Below are positions 9,467 to 17,027 of a stretch of DNA of 64,000 bases, one piece after another. The notes under the pieces are model-generated. The model had not been told where the DNA came from. It did not search any database and saw only the letters and a program-made list of their open reading frames with translations. This stretch comes from Haloactinopolyspora alba. GTDB lineage: Bacteria; Actinomycetota; Actinomycetes; Jiangellales; Jiangellaceae. Position numbers and translations under genes: made by a program. How positions within the stretch are numbered: the first letter of the stretch is position 1; every line of letters starts with the position of its first letter. Location of the stretch: the NCBI RefSeq assembly GCF_003014555.1, contig NZ_PYGE01000021.1:16068-80067 (forward strand), in the 5' to 3' direction.

Positions 9467-9529
9467 ATGGTCAGTATGTCGCTACGGTGACATGCGGCGA
9501 CAGGACGAACTCGTCTCGTTCTTGCACTT

Positions 9530-10393
9530 TTGCGACCCTGGAGCGTGGTTTCAGTGCCCACCGACGGCGACTCACCGCGGCCGTGGGCGCGCTACCTGAC
9601 ACCCACGGCGGTCCACCAGCGGCTTGGGCTGACGTGTCTCTGCGCCGGTCGCCAGTCCGGACCGGCGCACTGCCCGCCACGCGTCCTGGACAGCCATGCC
9701 GCCGTGCTCGTCCTGTCCGGTCCGGGCCGGCTCGAGTGCGGCAGGCCGGGCACGACGTACGAGCTCACGCCGCCGACGCTGTTCTGGCTGTTCCCCGGTG
9801 AGCCACACACCTACGGGCCGAGCCGCGGTGGCTGGCACGAGGTGTGGACGTTGTTCGACGGTTCCGCCGTCGCCGCCTACGAGGAGCTGGGCTACCTGTC
9901 GCGGACCGAGCCCGTGCTCCGCCTCGACGACTCGACGGCCGTCCGGCACACCATGGACCGGCTGCTCGAGGCCTGCCACGGACACCGGCCAGGAGTCGAG
10001 GTGACGGCGGCACATCTCGTCCACGAGCTGATCCTCACCGCCCACCACTCGCGCCGTGACCCCGGCGGCGCGACCGACGACGCCGTCATGGCCACCCTGC
10101 GCGAGCACGCGTGCACGGCGGTGTCCGTCGGCGAGATCGCCGCGCGCCTCGGACTGTCGCTCAGCGCCCTGCGCAGGGTGGTGCACCGAGCCGGCGGCTG
10201 CAGCCCCAAGGGCTACATCGTGCAGGTCCGGCTCAACCACGCCAAGGCGCTGCTCGCCGGATCGGAGCTGACCGTCGCGGAGATCGCGCGCGAGGTCGGC
10301 CACCACGACCCCGCGTACTTCACCCGGACGTTCACCCGGCACACCGGGATGCCTCCGGGCGAGTTCCGCAGGCAGCAGCGTCGGGTGCACTGA
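9530..10393 (+). CDS. AraC-family transcriptional regulator
   Basis: About 287 aa. An N-terminal cupin-like sensing domain (AAVLVLSGPGRLECG, LFWLFPGEPHTYGP) is followed by two C-terminal helix-turn-helix motifs (VSVGEIAARLGLSLSALRRVVHR and LTVAEIAREVGHHDPAYFTRTFTRHTG). The second has the expected AraC signature and ends PPGEFRRQQR. The start is uncertain: TTG 9530 opens the frame, and GTG 9545 or GTG 9554 are equally possible with no strong ribosome-binding site for any. It is divergent to the PhyH gene, its likely target. Confidence 0.88.
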   Translation: MRPWSVVSVPTDGDSPRPWARYLTPTAVHQRLGLTCLCAGRQSGPAHCPPRVLDSHAAVLVLSGPGRLECGRPGTTYELTPPTLFWLFPGEPHTYGPSRGGWHEVWTLFDGSAVAAYEELGYLSRTEPVLRLDDSTAVRHTMDRLLEACHGHRPGVEVTAAHLVHELILTAHHSRRDPGGATDDAVMATLREHACTAVSVGEIAARLGLSLSALRRVVHRAGGCSPKGYIVQVRLNHAKALLAGSELTVAEIAREVGHHDPAYFTRTFTRHTGMPPGEFRRQQRRVH

Positions 10394-10427
10394 GCTGATC
10401 GTCCTCGGCCCCGGCCGCCGGCACCTT

Positions 10428-10488
10428 GTTGCCTGTGCGTCGCGGATGGACCGCGTCGAGAGCCCCGCATCCGGAACGCACAGGCAAC
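10428..10488. terminator. Bidirectional hairpin between convergent AraC and TetR genes
   Basis: Perfect 13-bp arms GTTGCCTGTGCGT (10428-10440) and ACGCACAGGCAAC (10476-10488). A 2-nt internal bulge and a second 6-bp helix, CGGATG/CATCCG (10443-10448, 10468-10473), continue the stem. It stands 34 bp after the AraC stop and touches the TetR stop codon. There is no U-tract, as is usual in actinobacteria. Confidence 0.65.
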
Positions 10489-11174
10489 TAGCGTCTGACG
10501 TCGTCCACCTCATCTGCCGGTGTCCAGCGTTCCGTGAGAAGTTCACGACCCGGCGGATGTCCGGGTAGCGGCTGCGAAGCGGTGGCGCGGAGCCCGTCCA
10601 GCGCGATGGCGGTGATCCGCGTCCGGGCGTTCCACGCGACGTCGAGCAGGTCGGTCCTCCCCTGCTTCCTGAGCTGATCCAGCAACGGTGACGTGGCGAG
10701 CTGCTCGATCAGCAGGTCCAGGTCGACCTGGGTGACGTCGGCCCGCAGAGCACCCGCCGCTCGGGCGCGCTCGACCAGCGTCGCGACGGCGTCGTCCGCA
10801 CGCTCGTTCTTGTCGGCCATCTCGTCGGTGACGGTGATCGTCCCGGCGATCGGGCCCAGTGAGCCGGCGCCGAGCCCGATCGCGGCCGTGACGTAGTGCA
10901 CGAGACCTTCCCACGGGTCGTCGATGGCGAGCCCTTCCGTGGCGGCACGGTGGTAGCCGTCCAGCGCGATGACGCTCAGGCGCTGGAAGAGCTCCTCCTT
11001 GGTCCGGTAGCGGCGGTACAGGCTGCCGATGCCGACCCCCGCACGCTTGGCGATCGCGGCGACCGACGCGTGTTCGCCATCGGCCCCGATCACCTCGCGT
11101 GCGGCCTCGAGCAGCGCACGGTCGTTGCGTTCGGCCTCGGCCTGCCGGGGAGCGCGCCGCGTGTCCTTCGCCAT
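10488..11174 (-). CDS. TetR-family transcriptional regulator
   Basis: 228 aa. The N-terminal HTH is clear (ASVAAIAKRAGVGIGSLYRRYRTKEELFQRL, residues about 37-67), followed by an all-helical ligand domain resembling TetR_C regulators of oxidoreductase or export genes. It is divergent from the SnoaL-like gene at 11268. The 93-bp space between them holds two copies of the same 17-bp palindrome, so it probably represses both itself and that neighbour. The stop codon lies inside the arm of the convergent terminator. Confidence 0.93.
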   Translation of the reverse strand: MAKDTRRAPRQAEAERNDRALLEAAREVIGADGEHASVAAIAKRAGVGIGSLYRRYRTKEELFQRLSVIALDGYHRAATEGLAIDDPWEGLVHYVTAAIGLGAGSLGPIAGTITVTDEMADKNERADDAVATLVERARAAGALRADVTQVDLDLLIEQLATSPLLDQLRKQGRTDLLDVAWNARTRITAIALDGLRATASQPLPGHPPGRELLTERWTPADEVDDVRR

Positions 11175-11194
11175 TCCGGCCAGCCTACCCCTTG

Positions 11195-11211
11195 CGGAGC
11201 GAATCGCTCCG
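11195..11211. promoter_or_regulatory. TetR operator, TetR-proximal copy
   Basis: CGGAGCGAATCGCTCCG: perfect 8-bp arms around one central base, 21 bp upstream of the TetR start. The reverse complement is identical to the copy at 11230-11246. Confidence 0.8.
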
Positions 11212-11229
11212 GACCTATCGTGATGCTAA

Positions 11230-11246
11230 CGGAGCGATTCGCTCCG
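11230..11246. promoter_or_regulatory. TetR operator, SnoaL-proximal copy
   Basis: CGGAGCGATTCGCTCCG: perfect 8-bp arms, 35 bp centre to centre from the other copy and 22 bp before the start of the divergent gene. Two identical dyads in one short divergent promoter are strong evidence for autoregulated TetR control. Confidence 0.8.
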
Positions 11247-11267
11247 CTTCAAGACGAAGGAGAGATC

Positions 11268-11711
11268 ATGGGCGCGAACCACGCCACCACGCGCGACGAC
11301 GACCGGGCCGCGATCCGGCAGGTCGTCGCGGAGGCGGAGAAACACCAGAACGACCTCGAGGCGTTCCTCGCCCTGCACACCGCCGACGCGATGATCGTCA
11401 ACATCGCGGGGCGCCGGGTGCTCGGCCGGGACGACATCCGCGTGGCGATGGCGGCAGCGCTCGACTCGCCGCTGGCCAGCGTGTTCACCACCACCGAGAT
11501 CGTGGACATCCGGTTCGCGAGCGCCGACGTCGCCATCGTCAGCGCCATCAAGCACGTGTCGGACGAGCGCGGCGGCTCATCGAAAGCCGGATCCGGCGAG
11601 GGACTTCCCGCCACGGGCAGTCTCACCTACGTCCTGGCGAGAGAGCACGACGCGTGGCGGATCGCTTCCGCCCAAACCACACCCATCGTCCAGGCAGACG
11701 CCGACCACTGA
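11268..11711 (+). CDS. SnoaL-like / SgcJ-EcaC family protein (DUF4440-type)
   Basis: Small alpha+beta-barrel (NTF2-like) protein, 147 aa. The pattern AIRQVVAEAEKHQNDLEAFLALHTADAMIVNIAGRRVLGRDDI is typical of the SgcJ/EcaC branch: a helical cone, then the active-site pocket strand. ATG 11268 has AAGGAGAG 6 nt upstream. The frame extends upstream but that part runs antisense through the TetR gene. The reaction is unknown; family members range from oxidoreductase helpers to calcium/calmodulin kinase II association-like folds. Likely controlled by the divergent TetR protein. Confidence 0.85.
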   Translation: MGANHATTRDDDRAAIRQVVAEAEKHQNDLEAFLALHTADAMIVNIAGRRVLGRDDIRVAMAAALDSPLASVFTTTEIVDIRFASADVAIVSAIKHVSDERGGSSKAGSGEGLPATGSLTYVLAREHDAWRIASAQTTPIVQADADH

Positions 11712-11731
11712 TCCGTTGTCGCGGCTCCCCG

Positions 11732-12577
11732 CTAGCCCGCCGTCGTGGCGAGTGTCTGGGTGCCGAGAACCGTCAGCATGGCGAGGCGTTCGGCGTCCGC
11801 GGTGTCCGGCTCGGCCGTGTAGACCATGATGCGCAGGTCGCTGCCGGCCACCGTCAGAACGTCGCAGTCCAGGGTCAGCGGCCCCACCTGCGGATGCTCG
11901 ACGGTCTTGCGCGCCGACTCGTGGTGGCCGACGGCGCCTGCGTCCCACAGTTCGGCGAACCGGGCACTGTTGGCGTACAACTCCGCGACAAGTGCCCGCA
12001 GCCGCGAGTCCGCCGGATAACGGGCGGCTGCACTCCGCAGATCGCAGACCAGGGCAGCCTCGAACGCGCGCCGCGACTCCGGCGTGTGCCGGACCCGGCT
12101 GCCCCGGCCGAGCAGGTTGCGCCACACGGCGTTGCGGTCGTTGCCGCGCAGACCGGTGGGGTCACCCATCAACGCAGCGTACGGCTGGTTGGCGACAACC
12201 AGGGTCCAGGACGCGTCGTAGACCGCGACGGGCGTCCCGCTCAGCCGGTCCAGCAGCCGTTCGACGCTCGGGGTGACGTGGGTGGGCACCGTCTCGGCTC
12301 CCGGCGCCGCCAGCCCGGCCAGCTCGAACAGGTGCGCACGTTCGGCCGGCGACACCCGCAGCGCCCGGGCCAGGGATTCGACGACCTGTGCGGACGGGTG
12401 CGCGGCGCGGCCCTGCTCGAGACGGGTGACGTAGTCGACGGAGACCCCGGCCAGCATGGCCAGCTCCTCGCGGCGCAACCCGGCTGCTCGCCGCCGGCCG
12501 CCTTCGAGCAGCCCCGCGGCATCCGGCGCGATCCGGTCACGCCAGCGCCGCACCGCCCGCCCGAACTCCGTCGCCAT
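11732..12577 (-). CDS. XRE-family regulator with MLTR ligand-binding domain (copy 1)
   Basis: 281 aa. The N-terminal HTH_31-type XRE domain (RRAAGLRREELAMLAGVSVDYVTRLEQGRA, about residues 28-57) is followed by the MmyB-like MLTR domain (VAVYDASWTLVVANQPYAALMGD, later EHPQVGPLTLDCDVL and LTVLGTQT near the end). ATG 12577 begins MATEFGRAVRRWRD; the longer open frame upstream is antisense to the SDR gene. Divergent from an SDR at 12680. In actinobacteria such pairs usually work as substrate-responsive repressor plus target. A 21-bp dyad lies in the gap. Confidence 0.92.
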   Translation of the reverse strand: MATEFGRAVRRWRDRIAPDAAGLLEGGRRRAAGLRREELAMLAGVSVDYVTRLEQGRAAHPSAQVVESLARALRVSPAERAHLFELAGLAAPGAETVPTHVTPSVERLLDRLSGTPVAVYDASWTLVVANQPYAALMGDPTGLRGNDRNAVWRNLLGRGSRVRHTPESRRAFEAALVCDLRSAAARYPADSRLRALVAELYANSARFAELWDAGAVGHHESARKTVEHPQVGPLTLDCDVLTVAGSDLRIMVYTAEPDTADAERLAMLTVLGTQTLATTAG

Positions 12578-12610
12578 ACCTCCAGTGTGCACGCCGACCT
12601 GCGGGCTCAG

Positions 12611-12631
12611 CCTGGTACCGGCGGTCCCAGG
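12611..12631. promoter_or_regulatory. Operator-like dyad between MLTR copy 1 and SDR
   Basis: Arms CCTGGTACCG (12611-12620) and CGGTCCCAGG (12622-12631) pair at 9 of 10 positions around one central base. It is 34 bp upstream of the regulator start and 49 bp upstream of the SDR start, the expected place for an autoregulatory operator. Confidence 0.6.
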
Positions 12632-12679
12632 AAGACGGGACCACTGGCCGGCCACGCCGCCCGGGCGGACCGTGGAGGC

Positions 12680-13387
12680 ATGACAACGACACTGATCACC
12701 GGAGCGAACAAGGGGCTGGGCTTCGAGACCGCCCGCCGGCTCGTCGCCGCGGGCCACACCGTCTACGTCGGCAGCCGGGACGATGCTCGCGGACGCCGGG
12801 CCGCTCAGCAGCTGGGCGCGAGGCACGTCCGCATCGACGTGACCGACGACGCCAGCGTCGCCGCGGCAGCGACGGCGGTGGAGGCCGACGGCGGGCTGGA
12901 CGTGCTGGTCAACAACGCCGGCGTCGAAGGCAGGGATGCCGGCAACAACGTCGTCGGCCCCGCGGACGTGACCGCCGAGCAGATGCGGGCGCTGTTCGAA
13001 ACGAACGTGTTCGGCGTCGTGCGCGTCACCGGCACGTTCCTGCCGCTGCTGCAGCGTTCCGCCAACCCGGTCGTGGTCAACCTCAGCAGCGGACTGGCCT
13101 CCCTGACCCGCCTCACCACCACGGGCACCCCGGCGTACGGCTACACCGGCGTCGCCTACCCGGCGTCGAAGGCCGCGGTCAACACGATCACCGTGCAGTA
13201 CGCCAAGGCCTTCCCGGACATGCGGATCAACGCGGTCGAGCCCGGGTTCACCAAGACCGACCTGAACGGGAACACCGGCATCCAGACCGTCGAAGAGGGC
13301 GCCGAGATCATCGTCCGGATGGCTCAGGTGGGCTCCGACGGCCCGACCGGAGCCTACGTCGACGCTTCGGGTCCTCTCCCCTGGTGA
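12680..13387 (+). CDS. Short-chain dehydrogenase/reductase (SDR) paired with MLTR regulator
   Basis: NAD(P)-dependent oxidoreductase, 235 aa, classical SDR. The cofactor motif TGANKGLG is at residues 7-14, then NNAG (LVNNAGVEG), catalytic Ser in VNLSSGLAS, and the YxxxK motif (YPASK). ATG 12680 follows GGAGG with 2-nt spacing; the longer open frame upstream is not coding. Related proteins are often annotated as carbonyl reductase-like. The substrate is unknown but probably matches the ligand of the divergent MLTR regulator. Confidence 0.93.
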   Translation: MTTTLITGANKGLGFETARRLVAAGHTVYVGSRDDARGRRAAQQLGARHVRIDVTDDASVAAAATAVEADGGLDVLVNNAGVEGRDAGNNVVGPADVTAEQMRALFETNVFGVVRVTGTFLPLLQRSANPVVVNLSSGLASLTRLTTTGTPAYGYTGVAYPASKAAVNTITVQYAKAFPDMRINAVEPGFTKTDLNGNTGIQTVEEGAEIIVRMAQVGSDGPTGAYVDASGPLPW

Positions 13388-13409
13388 GCGCGGCACGCCC
13401 GGCGTCGGA

Positions 13410-13985
13410 TCACGCCTGCGCCGAGGTCCGCCACGCTGGGTCACGGCCGATGAAGCCCATCAACCTGTCCTGCGCGGAGGCTTCGTCGGCGACGGGCACG
13501 GCGGGACCGAACTGCCCGCTGTCACGCAGCATCTGCTCCATCGGTTTCATGGCCGCCAGCGCGGACCTGCAGCGCTCCTCGCCCAGGTCGGGCTCGCGGC
13601 CGAGCGCCTCGGCGAGGTCCCAGGAGTGCATCCAGACGTCGTCGGTGTAGAACGCGTCGATCGCCACGTCCACCGGCTTGTCGCCGGTGTGCGGGTTGCT
13701 GAGCACCCGCCCGGCGGGATCGTCGAGGACGGCCTGGATGTCGGCGACGTGCTGCTTCCAGGCGGCGACCGGGTCGGCCCCGACGTCCAGCGCCGGAAGC
13801 TCGATCCCGGCGCCGGTCAGGAAGCCGCGGGACCACTCGACAAGATGCTTCACGACGTCGAGCGCCGTCCACCCCTCGACCGGGCTGGGTCGCGCCCAGT
13901 CGCCGGCCGAGGCCGACTCGACGAGCCCGGTGAACCGGGCGGCGTCGTACGCGTGCCGCCCGGCCGGGCTCTGGGGTGCCGCCAT
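13410..13985 (-). CDS. TIGR03086-type DinB-like metal-binding protein
   Basis: 191 aa, belonging to the mycothiol-maleylpyruvate-isomerase-like/DinB superfamily of four-helix proteins. It has the family features SPVEGWTALDVVKHLVEWSRG (a metal-ligand His region), DDVWMHSWDLAEALG (the HxxDLA motif) and the C-terminal RLMGFIGRDPAW. It overlaps the AHSA1 gene by one base (TGATG), so it is the last gene of an ArsR-AHSA1-DinB operon. Function not established; proteins of this family are often thiol-dependent or metal-binding stress enzymes. Confidence 0.85.
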   Translation of the reverse strand: MAAPQSPAGRHAYDAARFTGLVESASAGDWARPSPVEGWTALDVVKHLVEWSRGFLTGAGIELPALDVGADPVAAWKQHVADIQAVLDDPAGRVLSNPHTGDKPVDVAIDAFYTDDVWMHSWDLAEALGREPDLGEERCRSALAAMKPMEQMLRDSGQFGPAVPVADEASAQDRLMGFIGRDPAWRTSAQA

Positions 13986-14470
13986 CAGCGCGGGTCCTTC
14001 GCGAGCAGTTCGTCGAGCTTCTCGTAGCCCTCGTTGACCCCGGTGTCCATGCCGCTGGACAGGATGCCGTCGCGGGTCTGGAAGTCCTCGACCACGCTCA
14101 GCACCCGAAGCCGCGTGCCTCCGCCGTCGAGCTGCTCGAACGTCAACGTCTCCAGCGAGACTCCGTCGGGCACGCCTTCGTAGGTGAACGTCCACACGAT
14201 CCGTTCGTTCGCGCGCACCTCGTGGAAACTGCCGTAGAAGGAGGCGATCTGTTCGCCGTCACGGTCGTTGGCGAAGGCCCACTCGCCACCCGTGCGGGCG
14301 TCCCACCTGGTGATCCTCGTGGTCATCGAATGCGGACCGACCCAACGCGCGTAGAGCTCGGGGTCGACGTGGGCGCGGAACACCTGCTCGGGCGCCGCGT
14401 CGAACTCGCGGATGATCTCGATGGTCGGGACCTTCTCGTCGGCCACGATCCGGGTCTCGTGCTTGGCCAT
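13985..14470 (-). CDS. AHSA1/SRPBCC-domain protein
   Basis: 161 aa START-like hydrophobic-cavity protein of the activator-of-Hsp90-ATPase type. Typical motifs are IREFDAAPEQVFRAHVDPELYARWVGP, GGEWAFANDRDGEQIASFYGSFHEV and GGGTRLRVLSVVEDFQTRD. ATG 14470 (MAKHETRIV) has GGGAGGA about 6 nt upstream and is preferred over the upstream frame. It lies 26 bp after the ArsR regulator. ArsR-AHSA1 pairs are a common, probably stress- or xenobiotic-linked unit of unknown ligand. Confidence 0.9.
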   Translation of the reverse strand: MAKHETRIVADEKVPTIEIIREFDAAPEQVFRAHVDPELYARWVGPHSMTTRITRWDARTGGEWAFANDRDGEQIASFYGSFHEVRANERIVWTFTYEGVPDGVSLETLTFEQLDGGGTRLRVLSVVEDFQTRDGILSSGMDTGVNEGYEKLDELLAKDPR

Positions 14471-14496
14471 GGTGCGTCCTCCCTCTGGGTGTCGTC

Positions 14497-14862
14497 TCAA
14501 GAAGTCTGGTCTTCGGACGTGTCACCTTCGGACACGGCCATCCGATCCAGAACGGCGTCGAGGCGTTGGTAGCGCTGCTCAGCCTCGCGGCGGTAGCGCT
14601 CGATCCATTTCGTCATCAGGTCGAACACCTCCGCATCGAGGTGGACCGGCCGGCGCTGAGCCTCCTTGCTGCGGACCACCAGCCCGGCCTCCTCGAGCAC
14701 TTTCACGTGCTTGGAGACGGCCTGGAGGCTCATGCCGTACGGCTGTGCCAACTCGCCCACGGTCGCGTCCGCGCCCGCCAGCCGGGCCACCAGATCGCGC
14801 CGGGTCGGATCGGCCAGTGCCGCGAACGCCCGGTTGAGCTGCTCCGTTACCTCGTCCACCAT
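14497..14862 (-). CDS. ArsR-family winged-helix regulator
   Basis: 121 aa. Winged-helix core with ALADPTRRDLVARLAGADATVGELAQPYGMSLQAVSKHVKVLEEAGLV (residues about 15-63) and KEAQRRPVHLD as the wing. The cysteine metal-binding motif ELCVC is absent (the corresponding segment is GELAQPYG), so it is not a classical arsenic or metal sensor. It heads the operon with AHSA1 and TIGR03086 genes, and two TCAAC/GTTGA dyads lie just upstream, suggesting autoregulation. Confidence 0.93.
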   Translation of the reverse strand: MVDEVTEQLNRAFAALADPTRRDLVARLAGADATVGELAQPYGMSLQAVSKHVKVLEEAGLVVRSKEAQRRPVHLDAEVFDLMTKWIERYRREAEQRYQRLDAVLDRMAVSEGDTSEDQTS

Positions 14863-14868
14863 CGTTCC

Positions 14869-14932
14869 TCAACTTGTTGGTTGAATACGACCTTAGAGCG
14901 AGTCCCCAGTCATTGTCAACCGTCTGGTTGAT
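14869..14932. promoter_or_regulatory. ArsR operator region with two TCAAC/GTTGA dyads
   Basis: Dyad 1: TCAAC (14869-14873), 6-nt spacer, GTTGA (14880-14884), directly in front of the ArsR start at 14862. Dyad 2: TCAACC (14916-14921), GTCT, GGTTGA (14926-14931). The shared half-site and the AT-richer composition around them fit an autoregulated ArsR promoter. Confidence 0.55.
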
Positions 14933-14994
14933 AACGCTGCGGAGGCATCGGCCGGGCCGCTGCGCCCGGCACGAGCGGTGCAGGTGGATCGCGG

Positions 14995-15228
14995 TCAGCG
15001 CTGGGCGTCTCCTGGCGGCTGGCCGTCTGCCTGCAGCATGGCGAGGGTGAGGACGTTGTCGCCGATCCCCCAGCCTCCGTCGGCGACCTCTTCGACGAGG
15101 ACCATCGTGGTCGGCCGGGCTCGTTCTCCGTAGATCTCGGCGTAGAGGTCGGTCGTGCGGTGGACGATCCGTGCTTTCTGTTCGGCGGTCAGGGAACCGG
15201 CCGGGACTTTGAAGTTGGCGAAGGGCAT
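14995..15228 (-). CDS. 4-oxalocrotonate tautomerase family protein
   Basis: 77 aa; the short tautomerase-fold subunit. After Met removal the chain begins with Pro (MPFANFKVP), the catalytic base of this family, and LTAEQKARIVHRTTDLYAEIYGERARPTTMVLVEEVADGGWGIG follows the family pattern. It lies 32 bp downstream of the SDR gene in the same direction, so the two are probably cotranscribed under the divergent MLTR regulator. It may isomerise a keto/enol product of the SDR reaction (inference). Confidence 0.87.
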   Translation of the reverse strand: MPFANFKVPAGSLTAEQKARIVHRTTDLYAEIYGERARPTTMVLVEEVADGGWGIGDNVLTLAMLQADGQPPGDAQR

Positions 15229-15260
15229 GATGAGGACTCCTTTGCGGTCGACGGTTGCCG

Positions 15261-15998
15261 TCAGACGATGCCGCCGTTGGCGCGGACGACCTGCCCGTTG
15301 ACCCAGTGGCCCTGCTCACTGGCGAGAAAGGCCGCCACGCCCGCGATGTCGGCGGGCGTGCCCAGACGTTCGAGCGAGGGCTGGGCGGCGAGGCGGGCGA
15401 CGGTCTCCTCGTCCTTGCCGTCGAGGAAGAGGTCCGTGGCGGTCGGGCCGGGCGCGATGGCGTTGACGGTGACGTCCCTGCCGCGCAACTCGCGGGCGAG
15501 GATCATGGTCAGCGCCTCGACCGCCCCCTTGCTCGCGCTGTACGCCCCGTAGCTGGGCAGGGCGAGGCCCACGACGGACGTGGAGAACGTGATCAGCGTG
15601 CCGCCGGAGCGCAGCCTGCGCGCGGCCTGCTGTGCGACGACGAACGTGCCGCGGATGTTGGTCCGGTGCAGGTCGTCGAGGTCGGCGAGGTCGAGGTCGG
15701 CCACGGTGGACAGCACCATCCTGCCCGCGGCATGGGCGACCACGTCGACACCCCCGAAGGCCGTCTCGGCGGCGTCGAACAGCGCGGCGACGTCGTGCTC
15801 GTCCGCCACGTCAGCCCGGACGGCGACGGCGCGCCCGCCCGCCGCTTCCACGGTCCGGACGACGTCCTCGGCGAGGTCCTTGCGTCCGGCGTAGCCGACG
15901 GCGACGGCGTGCCCCTCGGCGGCGAGCCTGATCGCCACTTCCCGCCCGATGCCGCGCGATGCGCCGGTCACGATGGCGGCCCTGGTGTGCTCGGTCAT
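15261..15998 (-). CDS. Short-chain dehydrogenase/reductase (SDR), copy 2
   Basis: 245 aa classical SDR. TGASRGIG (residues 11-18) is the cofactor site, HAAG replaces the usual NNAG, Ser is in FSTSVVG, and the catalytic pair is in YGAYSASKGA. The C-terminus VNGQVVRANGGIV is typical. ATG 15998 was chosen as MTEHTRAAIVTGA; the longer frame upstream is antisense to the divergent regulator. It is divergent from an MLTR-type XRE gene with a strong palindrome between them, and cotranscribed with a tautomerase. Substrate unknown. Confidence 0.93.
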   Translation of the reverse strand: MTEHTRAAIVTGASRGIGREVAIRLAAEGHAVAVGYAGRKDLAEDVVRTVEAAGGRAVAVRADVADEHDVAALFDAAETAFGGVDVVAHAAGRMVLSTVADLDLADLDDLHRTNIRGTFVVAQQAARRLRSGGTLITFSTSVVGLALPSYGAYSASKGAVEALTMILARELRGRDVTVNAIAPGPTATDLFLDGKDEETVARLAAQPSLERLGTPADIAGVAAFLASEQGHWVNGQVVRANGGIV

Positions 15999-16064
15999 GT
16001 CTGCTCCGTTCACTCGGTGACGGCTCCACCATGAACCGGTTCGGTCAGGGCAACCAGGCGCCGT

Positions 16065-16093
16065 TGACCCAGGGGTTGTCATCCCCTGGGTCA
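16065..16093. promoter_or_regulatory. Operator-like perfect dyad between SDR copy 2 and MLTR copy 2
   Basis: Perfect 11-bp arms TGACCCAGGGG (16065-16075) and CCCCTGGGTCA (16083-16093), with a 7-nt spacer TTGTCAT. The dyad ends 28 bp upstream of the XRE regulator start and begins 67 bp from the SDR start. It probably binds the regulator and blocks both promoters. Confidence 0.7.
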
Positions 16094-16121
16094 CGCCCGG
16101 CTGCCGGCGCATACTGGTCCG

Positions 16122-16970
16122 GTGGACCTGGCAGAGTTCGGGGCGTTCCTGAAGTCGCGACGCGATCGCATCCGCCCGTCGGATGTCGGCCTGTCTCCGG
16201 GACCGCGCCGCCGTGTGCCGGGGCTGCGCCGCGACGAGGTCGCGCAGCTGGCCGGCGCCTCCGTCGACTACTACGTCGAGCTCGAACGCGGCGGCGGGGC
16301 TCAGCCGTCCGAGCAGATGGTCGCGGCGCTGGCCCGCGCCCTGCGGCTGGGCCTCGACGAGCGAGACCACCTGTACCACCTCGCCGGGCGCCCGGTTCCC
16401 CCGTCGGGCAGCGCCGCGGCGCACGTGCACCCCGGCATGCTCGACCTGCTCGACCGGCTGTCCGGAACGCCGGCCCAGGTGATCACCGACCTGCACGTGA
16501 CGCTCGTGCAGAACCCGCTCGCGGTCGCCCTGCTCGGCCCGGCTCCCTCCGCGAAGGGCGTACGGGCCAGCTTCGTGTACCGCTGGTTCACCGACCCGGC
16601 CTCCAGGGCGATCTACCCCGCGGACGATCACGAACGCCAGTCCGGCACGTTCGTGGCGGACCTGCGTGCCGCGGTGGCCCGACGCGGTCGCGACGCGGAG
16701 GCCGGGGACCTGGTCGCCGACCTGCAAGCGCGCAGTGCCGAGTTCGCGGAACTGTGGCAACGGCACGAGGTCGCCGTACGGCGGGGAGACCGCAAGCGCA
16801 TCCAGCACCCGTCGCTGGGCATCCTCGACGTGAACTGCCTGAACCTGATCAGTGAGGACGGCCGCCAGCGGCTGCTGTGGTTCACGCCCGTGCCCGGCAC
16901 CGATTCGGCGGCGCAGCTGGAACTGCTCTCCGTCCTGGGCACCCAGGACGTCACCCGCGAGGTCCGCTGA
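16122..16970 (+). CDS. XRE-family regulator with MLTR ligand-binding domain (copy 2)
   Basis: 282 aa from GTG 16122. The N-terminal HTH (RRRVPGLRRDEVAQLAGASVDYYVELERGGG) is followed by the MLTR domain (AQVITDLHVTLVQNPLAVALLGP, GVRASFVYRWFTDP, IQHPSLGILDVNCLNL, LELLSVLGTQD). The domain order matches the regulator at 11732-12577, but the chains are clearly diverged, and both sit divergently beside an SDR gene. Probable repressor of the SDR-tautomerase unit responding to a small carbonyl compound (inference). Confidence 0.92.
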   Translation: MDLAEFGAFLKSRRDRIRPSDVGLSPGPRRRVPGLRRDEVAQLAGASVDYYVELERGGGAQPSEQMVAALARALRLGLDERDHLYHLAGRPVPPSGSAAAHVHPGMLDLLDRLSGTPAQVITDLHVTLVQNPLAVALLGPAPSAKGVRASFVYRWFTDPASRAIYPADDHERQSGTFVADLRAAVARRGRDAEAGDLVADLQARSAEFAELWQRHEVAVRRGDRKRIQHPSLGILDVNCLNLISEDGRQRLLWFTPVPGTDSAAQLELLSVLGTQDVTREVR

Positions 16971-16976
16971 ACCGCT

Positions 16977-17027
16977 CCCGGAGGGCGCAAAGCACTCGCT
17001 ACTCGCTTCTCCGGGTCTACCTTTGCG
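16977..17027 (+). promoter_or_regulatory. Structured leader of the LuxR-type gene: interleaved inverted repeats
   Basis: In order: CCCGGAG (16977-16983), CGCAAAG (16986-16992), a tandem ACTCGCT ACTCGCT (16994-17007), CTCCGGG (17009-17015), CTTTGCG (17021-17027). The first pairs with the third and the second with the fourth, each perfectly over 7 bp. The order A-B-A'-B' is that of an RNA pseudoknot. It ends 3 nt before the ATG at 17031. Alternatively these are a terminator stem plus a DNA operator. Confidence 0.45.

Noticed and set aside
9478..9520. Short inverted repeats (TGTCGC/GCGACA, GACGA/TCGTC) between PhyH and AraC genes
   Set aside because: 5-6 bp arms are expected by chance in this composition; AraC sites are usually direct repeats and none is clear.
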